Shown: in pieces, positions 26,801 through 40,500 of the stretch | How the letters are laid out: the number at the start of each line of letters is the position of its first letter | Numbering within the stretch: position 1 is the stretch's first letter | Origin: Syngnathus acus | Lineage: Eukaryota > Chordata > Actinopteri > Syngnathiformes > Syngnathidae | Direction of reading: 5' to 3' | Length of the DNA: 64,000 bases | Assembly (NCBI RefSeq): GCF_901709675.1 | Contig: NC_051103.1 | Location: 7,425,501-7,489,500, forward strand | Notes under the pieces: model-generated | The model's database searches: none | What the model saw: only the letters and a program-made list of their open reading frames with translations | What the model was told of the DNA's origin: nothing | Made by a program: the position numbers and the translations under genes

Positions 26801-29800
26801 TTCATTTGTTTGCTGTCGTTTCAGTCTGAGGCCAAGTTAGGCCAGCCGATATCAACTGCTTGCTGATGCCATCTCGACTTATGAGGACATGGGGGGGGCA
26901 ACAGTGCAGTGATGTATAATCTGCCCATCCATCACTCACGACTGCTGAGCAGCTTTCTGGCTGGCTGCACCGCAGCGGCTCACAGCCAATGAACACCAGA
27001 CCTGAAAGCAAACAGCCAATGCAGACAGAGTGCTTAAATCTACCTTGGAAAATAGAAAGTGAGAAAAATGCTGCTTTTATGCACCTAGGATATTCTTCAG
27101 ACTGGATATTGAGGTTTCTTCTGCAGATTTCTCTGGCATGATATTGTCATTTTGCTAGCTTGTGGATTTCCTATTGTCACACGAGCGAAACAACATGAGG
27201 CAGTCATAGATTGATGTCAAGGAAAACAAATCCCCTCACTTTTCAAAATCAAATATTTTTCAGCCTCAGATCATGTATAAACAAAAAGTGCTGCAAGTTT
27301 TTTGGTTTTTCCATTTTATTTATACGGCTCGCGATGGTCGGGGACACTAATAATAAAATAATTGGCCGTAACATAACAAACTATCTAAAAACAAATACTT
27401 TCCAGATGCAATGCAACCTTTCCAAAACACATTCTCGCATCTGATTAGGGTGTCAGCAATTACAACCTCACTTTTTAAATGATATTGATCGTATTTCACG
27501 CTTGGCTGTTTTCCCATTCTCCTTTGTTCTCTCTTTCTGTTGTACCTGCTCACTGTGGATAGAAAATGTGCACTGGTGTGTGTGTGTGCGTGTCTGCTGC
27601 CTCCAGTTTCTATAGCAACAGACAGTTTTATCATTCTTGTCGCATGTATGTTTTTGAGCTGCATGCAATGTTTTTGGGCACATGTGGACAGACAGACATT
27701 ACATATGAGGGTCATTCACTTCATTGTGATTAGGTCATAAAGACAGCAGGACATGAGTCATTAATGTGTATGCCAGGCAGTTTGTGTGTGTGTGTGTGTC
27801 TGTGTGTGTGGGTTGTGTGCGTGTCCACACATTTGGTAAGGTCATTTTATGACTCATTGTTTTATGAACATTGAAAGCTCTCAAGTGAGTGTCAGGCAGC
27901 AAAATATGATAAGTGTTGTTTACTGTGCTTTTGTTTTGGTGTAAAAAGATTGGTGGTTGATTGATAGGAGTATTTCTTCTGCTCTATTTAGTTAGCAATT
28001 CAGAAAAATTGGTGTTCCAAAGTATTGGTTTGGTAAGTTTTATTTTGAAGTTGGCCTTCTCACGGAACAATTGATATGGCTATCTTGACTTCTTTCTTAC
28101 AGTGCACAAGTAAATAAGTGGGCTTTTTTTTTTTTAAACAGAGCTACACAAATTACTCGAGGATTATTGTCAGCCCGACAGGTCAATGACGCCCATGTTG
28201 GCAGTGTCGTTACTTTGCTGTTGGCCTCTCGCGGCGTCATAGCAACAAAGGGAGTGAGTGTGTGTGGTGTGTAAAAGATATTCGTTCTTCATGCACCACA
28301 TCCGGTGGGAGCTTCATTTCTTCTTTTATAATATGTCATATTTATTGAAGTTATTAATGAATTCAGACTCATTTGAATATGATCAAAAAGCATGTGGCTG
28401 GGATTATATCAAATTATTATTATGACGCAACGGGAAAAAATAGATGACTGCTCAGGATCCTGAGAAACTTCAGTTATCCATGCTGACTTTTATGTTACAG
28501 ATGTTTTTTTTTTATTATTTTGAAAGGGCACAGAGATGCGCACAATTATTCCATGTTTAAACAGTCAGATTGGTGTGTGTGTGTGTGTTATGAGGTTGAC
28601 TTCAGAATAAAGGGAGTAGCTGTCATGATCAATATTCAGAGGAGATGCAGAAGAATGGCCGAGTTGAAAAATAGATTGAGGTAATGACAAACAGGGAGAG
28701 GCAGCAGGAAGAGTAAACAAAGGACAGACTGACGTAGCTGCTGTCTGCTGGCTTAAGAGTGATTACTCGTTTGACTGCGGTAGTCCAATCCGGCAGAGGG
28801 GGAGGGGAGGGGAGGGAGGGTGACTGACTGACTGACTGACTGAGGAGAGAGCGATGGATGCACCCACTGATCTCTGTTGCATGCTCTCACTCTCCTTATG
28901 GATCCGAGACAGGGGGGAGGAATGAAAGAACATGGCGTGCCTGTACAATGAAGATATCATGTCTTATGTAGGCGGATAGACTCCAGACAGGCGATTTACA
29001 CTGAATACTTTTGATCGTCAACAAAATCTTTTTATTCCTGTGTCAACCTGTGTTTTATTAAAGACAACGGTATTTTATTTTCGACCCCAAAATGACTTCA
29101 AATACAGTGCTGCAGTTCATACAAGGTTGTAGAGACCTTTGAAATGTCTATGCAATGCATCCATTTCATTTGAATGGTCGTAAAAGGTGCCCTCTATTTA
29201 TCCGTCCGTCCGTCCATCAAGTGACGTGGCCATCATGATTGCAAATATCGTTTGTTGATCCATTTGTGTCGTGTCTTGCAGGTATACGTGGAATTTGATG
29301 ACCAGGAATGGGAGAAGAGAGAGTGGGTGAAGGTCTATGACGATTTCCAGCTGTTTCTCCTCGAGCACCAGCTGGTCTGGGCCAAGAGGAAGGAAGGAGC
29401 AGGAGGAGCGGGAGCAGGTGGAGGAGTAGGTGGCCTGCTGCAGGGAATCAAGGCTAAACACATACAGTGGCCTGCCCTGGTAAGAACTTTGTTTGCTATT
29501 TATAGAACTGACACAGCCACCACCACAAAGCTGTGCATAGTCAACCGTTTTAGCATATGGCTCGAATTGTATTCGTTGAATTTCCTGGGAGCAGTATTTA
29601 TCTTCATTGTGAGTCTTGGAAAGTGGCAGCCTTGCCATATGACGTATCGTCTTGAAGGCCATGTATTGCGAGACGTGTTATTGTATACTGACACCTCCTA
29701 TGACAGGCAGCAAGCTTAATGCATTAGCCCCATTGTTCTTTCCGAAAACACCAGATAGACAGAGAGAGAGCGAGAGCGAGAGAGAGATTTCATCTGTGAT

Positions 29801-32800
29801 CCGCATATTACGTCATTTCTCTGCAAGCATTGCAAAGTGGAAGCTCAGTCCAGACCCTCATCAATGACACGATGTGAATCTCAATGACCATACATCAGCC
29901 AAGAGCACAGGAGAGTGGTTATGAGACTTTTATTGAGATGTTGTCTGATCTCTGTTTCTGAAATGACAGAAAAAGAGGGAGTCTTTGCTTTGGCTCCTCT
30001 TGGCTTTCTACGGACCATGTTACCTAGCAACAGTGGCGGTGAACACTGCACACTGTAGTTTGATTTAATTCATATGATGAGAAGGATTTTTTTTTTGTCC
30101 CTGCAACCAATATGAACAGGTTGTGATATCATTTCAACCCCCCAAAACTACACTGAAAATCGGGGGAGATGAGTAACGCTATTGACTTTATATTTGACTT
30201 TATTAATTCAATCCCTCTTGAGACTTGAAGTGGACATTTCTATTACTAATTCAGTACACATCTGTAGTAGACGTCCCTGGAGATAAAAATGCCTCGCCTC
30301 ATTTCCCCCAAATATTTATACTTCCCCTCGCAACGCTCCTCTGTGGATATGAAGTGATCAAAAGATTCGCCCCTACACGCTACACTACCCTCCGTAAACA
30401 CTGCGCTGTGAGCGAGTCTGTGACTTAGTGACATCGTCTCGTCTTCTGTGCATGCGGGTCTCTTTGGGTATGCGTTTCGTTCACGCCACAGACAGACTGA
30501 GTTGGCATTTAGTATGTAACGTAACACACACCAAAAAGCATTCCACACAAAAATCAAAGGCTGATAAAAGTAACAACAAAATGGGAAAAAAACCAGACTT
30601 CAAATTCAGAATGCATTACACACTTGATATTTGCACATACCAAACAAAACTTTGCTGCAACGATCCATTTTATTGCCATGTTTTTGTTGGTCTCATTCTG
30701 ATTGATGCATTCAAATCGCCTGGGTTTTTGCACTTTCCCTCAAGTATTGTAAAGTGGAACATCCAACTGTTCCAAAAACTGGACCTAATCTGCACAGATT
30801 TAGGGCTCGAATTTTGTGATTGGCACAAATCCGGCATGACACGTGGTATTGATCATTTTGGAGGCACGCACATATTCGGAAAAAATGGTGGCGTGCACCG
30901 TCGTGGGCATGGACACGGCCAAACATTCAGTGCATGTTCAAAACGTCGTTCAACTTTTTCTGGTTCTTGCTGTGTGACATTATGATTGTTTCAAAAAGGA
31001 AAGCAAAAAAATCAAATAAAACACTAGGTTAAAAAAAAAAGCTGTTGGAAAGGATTGCTCACTTGTACTTCCGCTCGAACAGGAAGTCACACCCATCATT
31101 GTTTTGACAGCCGAGCCCTCAGGAATAAGATGGATAAGTCCATGGGTAGAGTGAATGATACAAGTTTGAGGCAGTGGGACAAAGTGAAAGAGAGCGAGTC
31201 ATAGAATGTGGTAAGAGAGGAAGTGAGTGCTGTTGGCCAAGCCTCGCTTGGGTCCCTCCCTCCCTCCGTCTCCCTCTCCTCTTTCTCTCATTCCCTCTCT
31301 CACTCCTTGCGTCAACAGCCGTTAAAATGTCGGCTCTATAGCTTGTCCTCTGCTTCGCTTTCTCTCCCTCTCGGCCATCTGTCTTTTTTTTTTTTTTTTT
31401 TTACCCAAAGAGGAAACCACTTTTTTCTTTCTCTGCCTTCTATATACCCTCATCTCCCAGTCTTGTATTTCTGCTTCTCTCTTTTGCGGGGTGGAAAAGC
31501 TTTTTGGGGGTTTTCCAAGGTTCTTTCTTCACTGCCATTGCTTCTTGATGTTATTTGAAGACGAAGGAGAGAGGTAATCTGCCACTTTTTGTTCACTGTC
31601 TTCTTTTAAGTCAATGGAATTTAAACCATGTCACAGAATAAAGGATTAAAGTAAGCACTTTGCAAGGATAGTGCTATTTAGCAAAAACTCTCGACAGAGA
31701 ATCAAAATGTGAGCGTTTTATTTTATTTTTTTCTAGCAGCTTGATTTTGTTTTGTGTTTACACAGCAATACATGCTGAAGCTGTATATAAATATTCTATG
31801 GAAGCGTGACTCCAATTTTATTCCCACGCTACATGCAGTTTTGATCACACTACAAAGATCAACAGATTTTACAGTGAGTCACCAAACGGCCAGATGCTAG
31901 CTAGTACGAGATGCGACTTACTGATATGTTCATTTTTCAATTCATTTGTAAAATATTGGTTGCATGCTTCTGGGACTTTTGAGCATATTTGATATATATT
32001 GTATCTGCTCTTCTTTTATCAACCTGCTCCAAAATATGTTTAGGCCATTGTCTGTCAAAGCTATTGTTTTGAACGACCGCTTACTATGCAATACTTTTTG
32101 AAGCAAAATGACACTTGCATTAGGGGATTTCATATAAGAACTCCAATTTCACGTTCTGGTTGTACTCTATCACATTTTTAATCCATAAAAAGACACAAGT
32201 AGCTTACGAAAGAGAATGTGGGCGAGAGTAAAAACAAAACAAAAAATGAGGCTATATTGAAAGGCAGAACTCTGTCTCATTTATTGGAATGCAACCAGTG
32301 CATATTTTCACAAGCTTCCCCTTTTTATGCATATAAAATCATACACATGACTGTAGCTTATATACATACTGCTTGGAGATGTGTGCTTGGCAGCTGTGTT
32401 TTGCTCCCTTATAAACCGTCCATGGATTTTGTGTGTGACGGATGACATGTACCCGGATTGGCTGTAATTGACGATTCATCTTTTGAAATATCGGTGAAAT
32501 CTTGTGGCAGAACCCCGCTCTTTGCGAGATTGGTGATTTGTTGCAAATCTTTTCATCTAGGCCGATTTGAATTCCGACCCTCTCGACATAATATGTGCGT
32601 GCCAGTATTGCGGTATTTAATGTCATTTCTTCATTTATCTGTAAGAGACAGAGCAGTTGTGTTTTGACAAGACTGGTCAGTTAGTATCGGAGCAATAAGC
32701 AGATTAGTGTACAGTCCAACCTGTGCATGGAAAGCAGCTGTTTAACTCTGACCCACATAGAGAATGCCCATTCATTCAGCCACAAGTCATCTCCGTGTTT

Positions 32801-35800
32801 TATTTTTACTTGTGGAAAGAAAAACTGCTCTTATCATCCATGACGAAGGACAAATAGTTCTAACTTCGTCTACATCCTGAACATGAGCTATATTCATGTC
32901 ATGCGTCTCACGGGTGTTTCCTGTTTGCTCGCAAATGACCTCAGATAAAATACTCTTGTAGTATTGATGTGTTAAAAAGAAAGACTGGCTTCAAAAACAA
33001 AGTATTTCTTGAAATTTGAATTCAAAACGATCTTCAACCGCACCCGCCGTTACTTTAACCAGATTCGGTGTCGAAAATGCACTTACAATAATGGAGAACT
33101 AAGGAAATGATGAATCATGTGTGGGTTGGTAAGTAGAGTGGAATCATCACTCAAAACTCTTTTTCTCGGATTAAGACTGAAAATGTGAGTTAGCGAGCGA
33201 GCGAGTGAAAGCCCTTAAAGATTAAAAGTCTATATGAAACTAAGTATCATCAATTGGAAATATGTCATTCATAGATAAATAGACTAACATATGAACTCTC
33301 TGGCCTACTAAATAAAGCTGCAGACACACACAATCACACAAGCTGTGTTTTGTCGAATGCACAACATGACACTGGCTCCCATGGGTGTATGACGGCGGCG
33401 TCCCAGCGGTCATGTTTCCCCTCCTCTCGTCGCTCCATGACAGACTGGACTGACCCTGTTATATAACCATCAAATCATAGCAACAGCCCACAAAATGAGT
33501 GTTCAGTCCTCGGATGCATAATGGCGCTCCTCCTAAGTGATTTCATGATACAGAAAATCAGGCAACACATGGCCACGGTCTGATTTCGGTGCAAAGTTAA
33601 ATCTGCACGTCAGATAAAACGTGCAAAGTACACTGGTAGAATAAACATTTAAATGAGCTACATCCACTTTGGAATGCTTTCTGATTTACAACGATTGATT
33701 TAATAAAAACGGAGCTTGGTTTACTTGTCATTTATTCGTTACAGTCTAGCTGGGAAGAGAAACTGGAGTTGCTCAGCTTTATTCTGTCTGATTGATGGAC
33801 CGTGTGTATTATGTCACATCAAAATAGAGTGTACTGCTTTTGAATTGTCAGTCTTTCTGGTTTATTCGTCACTCTCGGGCTTCTTTTCTCTTTCTTCCCA
33901 TCCAGCCTTCTCGCTGTGACTTTTCATGTCTCCATTTGTGCTTGTTTATTTTTTTTTCTTCAATATATATGTTTTTATTATAGCTGTGCAGTCTATAAAC
34001 TGACATTTGGTCTAAAATGACTTTATCGTTGTCTTTCCAAGTCATCATGAGTCTTATAATGCGACTTAGTTGTTGTTTGTTGACCAAATTCTTTGTGTTT
34101 GTTTTTTCCTCCTGTGCAGGCATTTAAGCCAGTGGTGGGTAAGAGCCTGTTGTCATCAGTAACAGCGGTGGAATTCTTACTCGACCGACATCTGGACTTC
34201 CTGTCTGACCATTCAGCCTACCAACCCTACCAGGTCAATATTAAATCGCCCGTCAAATGCACCGCAGAATTGTTTCAACTTATAATAAGAAGCTCACAAA
34301 TAATAGCAAACAAGAGTACATCGATGCTTTTGTCGTCTTTTATTCCAAAGTTACCACTTGTCATTGCGGCTGCCCAATGGACTTTTGACTTTTTGACTAT
34401 GGGCTGCCTGCCCAGAGTCATTGAGCTGCAATATGCTTGGAATGCAAATGTGCACTGAGGCAATCAAATCTGGCACGCCCAGGATTTTTTTTTCACTACA
34501 CATACGCGTATACGCACCACTTAATGTACATTAGTATTACACTACTTTAGATACCATGACTACTTCTTTTGCTTCCATTTCTATATTTTGGCAAATACAT
34601 TACTGCCACAAAAAAGTCAGCAAGATAGGTAGCGGGGGCTTTGGGTGTCTCAGGACAAGTCAAACTACTTGTAGTCGGTAAAGTTGTTAATACCGATAGC
34701 CACCTTCATGCATTAAATCATAGGCCCGGGGGCCAGATACAGCCCGCCACATCATTTTATGTGGCCCGCAAAGACAAATTATGTCATTACTAGAATTGCA
34801 AATTGTCTTCACTTTTAATCATCTCTTTTAATACCAGTTTGAAAACGACAGTTTGTTTTGCAGCTTTGACTCTATGGAATATGAGGTGCTCATACATTTA
34901 TTTGGGTTGACAGTCGTAATGGCCCCTCCGAAAGAAGCTAAAATGAGTTTGACACCCCTGCAATAAAGCAAAGTGGGACTCTCACTCTCTTCCCGACACA
35001 TTGAGGCTCACACTCGCCTACCCTCTTAAGCAGCAGTCCAGGTTGAGCCCTTCAACAGTGACTTCATTGTACAGTTTATGCCAAACAGATTGCAGCCCCC
35101 TCCCTCGTATTGCCTCGCTCTTCCTGACCAACTGGAAAAACAGAGAGGGGAGTGGCCATAGTTTCATTGCTGTCTGTGTCTGTGTGTGTGTGTGTGTGAG
35201 AGACGGAGAGTGAGTAAGAGAAGGACTGTTTTTACAGCTCGGAAGAGTTCAAAGGTCTCCAGAATAAGCAGCTCTGTTTGTGGGCATGGGTGATTTAGCA
35301 AGAGGAGAGGGAGTGTGTGTGTGTGCGTGCGTGATTTGAAAGTGAACAAATGGGGGGGTGGAGAAACCCTTGCTGCTGACTCAAGTTTAACCAAGCACAC
35401 ACACACACACACACACACATCAGAGCCCAAAGTAATGTATTTTTGCTCTGTCCTTAGCAGCTGTTTTCCATTTGGCCGTGCACTGAGAGCAACAATGTTA
35501 GCAATAAAAGTCAATGTCTAACATCTGAACAAATTTCAATATCATCCTGCATCCGTTTGACTCCTCCGTAAACCTCCAGAAGATTTGTTTTGCATTGTGG
35601 TGCGCGTGGCTCAACGATGAATTGCTTAAGCTTCCCGTTAATGCGGAAATGCAAGTCGTTCATTTTCAGCTTCTATCGCGTTGCCGTCGTATTTGAACTG
35701 ATTGCAACTTCTCGAACAGATCATAAAACGTAGTCTCTTTTGGCTGTTCCGCTAACTTTTTACAACCCAATTGAATATTAATGAGGCCAACGATTATTGT

Positions 35801-37596
35801 TGACAGACAGTCCTTTCTGCACAGCATCTTAATGACTGACACTTGCATTCCAAACAAATGATAGCATTGGTGTTGTTTGGGGCGTGCCAATAACTTGTTG
35901 ACGGAGGTCTTGTGTAGGTAATAATATAAGTTGGGAGACCAATTTGAAAGATTGACTCCTTTCAGTCAGGTCTGACAATCGCCATTTGAGTCTTGGCACG
36001 GCTCTGCTGAGCAAATCAATATGTTCCATCAGTACATGAGGAACAGATTGACCTCAAAACATCCTTCTGCAAAACAAATAGATATCAAACATTAATTTGT
36101 GTCCTGTTCTGACAAAGTTTCCCTTTGTAAACAGAATCTGGGACATAATAGTCTACTGTTATGGTTGGGAATGATAACTGGCTCAGACTGTTCACTTCAC
36201 AACAACAAAGTGTAAAAGTGCAGACATGATATGTATAGGATACGCCATTCCAATAAGCTATTTTTAGTGTGTATGCTTGGTTTTAATTTAGAGCAGAAAA
36301 AGTAGAAGACGCTGAAATGAAAGCCAGATTTTTTTCTTGAGTTCTACAGCGTTGCGTTGTCATAGGTATTGCACAAAACTGAACAAATATCACTTGGCTT
36401 GTCACATTTTCCCTCACCATTTTGAGTATATACAAAACTATACTGTATGTACCTGCCCAATCAGAGACTTTGTTTTATTTACTCCTATAAAATATGCCAG
36501 AACATTGACATTTTTATTTGGGGAAAAAATGGCATGGTTTACCCTTTTGCCCTCTGAATTTCACAACCGTGATTATGTGTAGCTACAGACGAGTACGAAA
36601 TTAATGAAGTTTGATTTTAGATCAATATTTGTTGCTCCCCTCTGATTCAGCAGTCATTTGTAATCATGAAAGCCCTGCCAAAGTAACCGCAATGGAACTA
36701 TTTGCGCATCGAAAAATCTCAGATGTGGTCAACGCGGTTTGGTCTTTTTGGCATTGGCTTCTTTTCACAACTGCGTCCGTTTCTTTATTTCACTCGGTGG
36801 CACCGTGAAATCGATTTAAGAGATGAGTTGTTGGTGTTAAATGAGAAACCTTTGTGTTTGCCAACTACATTTTTTACATTTTTGGTTGTGCGTTTTTTTG
36901 TCTGTTTTGAAACGATTCTCTTGAAGCGTGCATTCCACTTTTTTTTTTTAGGGTTTGTTACCTTTCAGAGTGAACCTCTTTGGAAGTGGAAAGTGTTTGA
37001 CATACTGACACGTGTATTTCATTTGTCTTTCAGGATGAGGTGGACAGTCAGAATCCAGTGTTAAGAGACAATCCCCAGCTCCATGAGGAATTGAAGGGTT
37101 GGCTCAAAGACCAGAAAGTGCAGGAAATTTTTATGCAAGGTAAGCTGGGGAGGAAATATGTGCTCTACTCATAAAATCTTTGTGCCTCACTTTTATGCCA
37201 GATTCATTTTTGCTCAAATGATTCAATTGGATTTTTCAGGTCCCTATTCATTGAATGGCTACCGTGTGCGCGTCTACAGACAAGACTCGGCCACCCAGTG
37301 GTTCACAGGCATCATTACACATCACGATCTTTTTAGCCGAAACATGGTCGTTATGAATGATCAGGTACGCTCTCATCCATAATCTCAAATTGCAATGTGT
37401 GTTACAGATGAATAGCCAGCAGTCATTCAGGTCTACAATCTTTTTTTGTTAGGTGCTGGAGCCTCAGAATGTGGATCCATCCATGATCCAGATGACCTTT
37501 CTGGATGATGTGGTTCATTCCCTACTGAAAGGAGAAAACATCGGCATTACCTCCAGACGAAGGTCGCGATCCAGTCAGAACAACAATTCTGCACAT
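14858..37596 (+). CDS. jmjd1c: jmjd1c N-terminal conserved region (exons 1-6)
   Basis: These six exons encode the conserved N-terminal region of KDM3 proteins, about residues 1-281. Recognisable blocks are [77 protein letters not shown] and [20 protein letters not shown]. Exon 2 carries a Gly/Ala-rich insert ([13 protein letters not shown]) where human has a short polar linker. Introns 1, 2 and 3 are large (14.3, 4.6 and 2.8 kb), and the rest of the gene is compact. Confidence 0.93.
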
Positions 37597-40500
37597 GTGA
37601 GTCCACCCACCCACATCCAAAGCTATTGAGGATTCCTTATTATGATGATTATTTTTACATGTTAAAGATGACGGGAGGGAGACCCGGCGGGACCACTGCC
37701 AACACTCAGGTACTCCGTCGCCCGCCCCTTTGTTGCCTACTACATAAGAGAGTTACTGTTATCCTTCCTCTGTTAATATGTAAATCAAGGTTTATTGTTC
37801 CAATTGGTCTTTGTAACGCTTGGTGTCAATGTTTATTTTTTTTCATGTTAATTAATGACTTTTCCAGGACATTTTATCCTGCTCTCTAAATCTTTTGGCA
37901 GTCCCAATCGGTTCAGTAATGATTGCCACGTACAGGCAATGAGTGACATCATGACACATACCCATGCCTCAAAAATGACTAACAGAACCATTTTGGCAAG
38001 ATGAGAGGAAGCGTTACTTTAGTAGTTCTGTCTGGACCTTACTCTTGCTAATGCAGAATATTCGCCGCTCTTCCAGAGTCATTATACGCGAGCCCAAGCA
38101 AACAGCCCCCGTCCAATCATGACTTCATCGGGCCCCAACCCAAAGGGTTCTCAAGGGACGCTGGCCTCCCAGAGTCAATCATTGCAAACATCCAGCCAAT
38201 CGCACCATTCTCCCAGTGGCAACGCACGGGAACAGAGAGAACAGCGCAACTCTCGCTCGTCCCGGAGGAAAGGATCGGATAGCAGCGTCGCCGACGACGA
38301 CAGAGACAGGAGAGAAGTCGGAGGCAAAGGTGAGCTTCTCCCCAGGCCTTTTTGGGTGTATCTTGCACACAGGAACAAATCCAAATCATTTCTTTTCTTT
38401 CATTCTACAGACTCGAAGTCAAAGGCCAAACAGGCAATAAACAAACGCAGGAAGGGCGAGGATGAAGAGAAGAAGGCAGGTCTGAAGAGACTGAAGACAG
38501 ACACGACGACGTCTGACTTCTCGGAGAGCAGCGACTCTGAAAACCCGCACAAGAGGACGGTCCATTCGTCATGCTCCTCTTCGTCGTCCTCCTCGTCCTC
38601 CTCGTCCTCCTCGTCCTCTTCCTCGTCCTCCGAGCCCAACTCTGAGAATGAATTAAAGACTCGCAGCAGTGATGTGAAATCAAAAATGGAGGATGAGGAG
38701 AAGACACTAATTCAGGCTGTCAAAATGAACGATTCTTCATCTCCCATGGGTCGCCTGTCCCCGTGGACCGAGCTTCAATCGACAGAGGACGGCAAGGAAA
38801 CAAGCAAAATGATCACTAAAGAGGAGGAAGAATTGGTGGCAGTGACGCAGATCACCCAATCTCCACGGCAACAGATGCCTCTCATGTCTGACACTCTCCA
38901 GGCTACCAACCTCGAGAGTAGCAAGAACACTGTGAAAGGTGACTTGCTCTCATTCATACCAGCTCTCAATTTTCTGATGGTTCTAACGGTTGTGTGTGTT
39001 TTTTTTTTTTTTTTGAAGTCTCACCTCGATGTCAGACACCTTCCTTGTCCCACCTCCACGGCAGCGGCGTGATTGACATCACAGATGATGCGCAGGCCAC
39101 CGTGCATCAAGAGAGTTCCGAGGCCGTGTCAGCTCTGCTGGCTTCCCAGAAGGCCGAGTCCACGGCCCTCTCACCTTACCTCACCTTGCATCCGTCCCCC
39201 GTTTCCTCGCCTCCTGTCCCTCCATCACCTTCACCCTCGGAAGGTGGCCGAAGGACAGAAATGGAGCCTGTGGTGCAGCAGGCTCTAATAGCAAGCCGCA
39301 GCTTAAATAACAAGATGGAGTTTTCTTCTTCGGAGGTTATCAGGTAAGAACAAAGTGGAATGTGCTTTGGTTGTTCCTAAAACTCCTTCAATTAGCTTTT
39401 GTTTTGTTGACATCTTGTGGTTTTTTTTTCCCAGACCTGTGACTTCAATGGCTGATCCTCTGATGCTGATAGACAAGGAAAAAGTCGTCATTCCCCATCC
39501 TTTTCTTCATCCACCTCATCAACAGCAGCAACACTACACGTCCGGCATCAAAAGTCCGTCTTTATCTGAGGAGCAAAGCAAACAGCCGCACCACCCTGAC
39601 AAGATGAGCACCACAGTCCTCTCCACTGACTTTACAACCAAAATGAACCCTAACCCAACCTCCCTCGACTCCATCAAACAAAAAAGCCAGCAGCCCAACA
39701 ACTCCCCGAGCCATCCATACCCCAGCACAAGTCCAGCAGACCATATCAAGTCGAAGCCCCACTTAGCCCTGGTGGATCTGTCCAAACCTAAACCCAATAC
39801 CTCTCCAGAGGTGTCGAAACATAAAATGCCAAGATACTGTGATAGCTCCTCCCCTCCATCAGGTCGTTTGTCCGCTAAAGTAGAAACAACTGAGCCTCCT
39901 CGATGTGGTTTTAAGCCAATAGCATCTCACTCAGAGTCAGGTGGGGGCAGCAGCACCACCACCACCACCACCAAGAGCCCTCTAATTATCGATAAGAATG
40001 AGACATTCACTGTTTACAGGGACCCAGCTCTGATCTGCTCAGACAGTGAAAACTCCTCTAACCATGTGGCGGCATATCTCCATCCTCACCTACACGGCCT
40101 CCACTCGCCAGCTCCCCGCTCCCCTTGCCTGACCCCTTCATCCCACCCACATGCTGCCTCTCACCTCCTTGCTCCTCCTCACACATCAGGCCTACCTCAC
40201 CCACACCTTCTACCCCCTGGGGTTCTCTCAGCCATGCCTCCTCCTCACGCAGCGACCCTCTTGGGGGGGCACCCTCAGCTGGACTCCCCTGGAGGTCTAG
40301 GTCACCTTGCCCTACCTCACCAGCAGCAGCAGCAGCAGTTCCTACAGGTCTGCCTCATATCTAGGATGTTGTGTTTTTCCTCTCGCTTCACATCAACCCA
40401 CTTTGCATGTTTTCAGGGTCAGGGAGCCCCTTCAGCTCTGCTCAGCCAGCCTCATAGTGGAGCTTCGACTTTGGGCATCTACCCCATCATTTGGCAGTAT

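Noticed and set aside
29252-29719. Plus-strand 155-codon frame
   Set aside because: Only its first half is real: it is jmjd1c exon 2 (29282-29479) read through into intron sequence.
30428-30985. Plus-strand 185-codon frame inside jmjd1c intron 2
   Set aside because: No family resemblance and no promoter or splice signals. A partly overlapping minus-strand frame is equally open.
38057-38076. Alternative acceptor for jmjd1c exon 7 at 38057
   Set aside because: Starting the exon at AATATTCGCC would add 20 bases and break the frame. The [13 protein letters not shown] match fixes the start at 38077.
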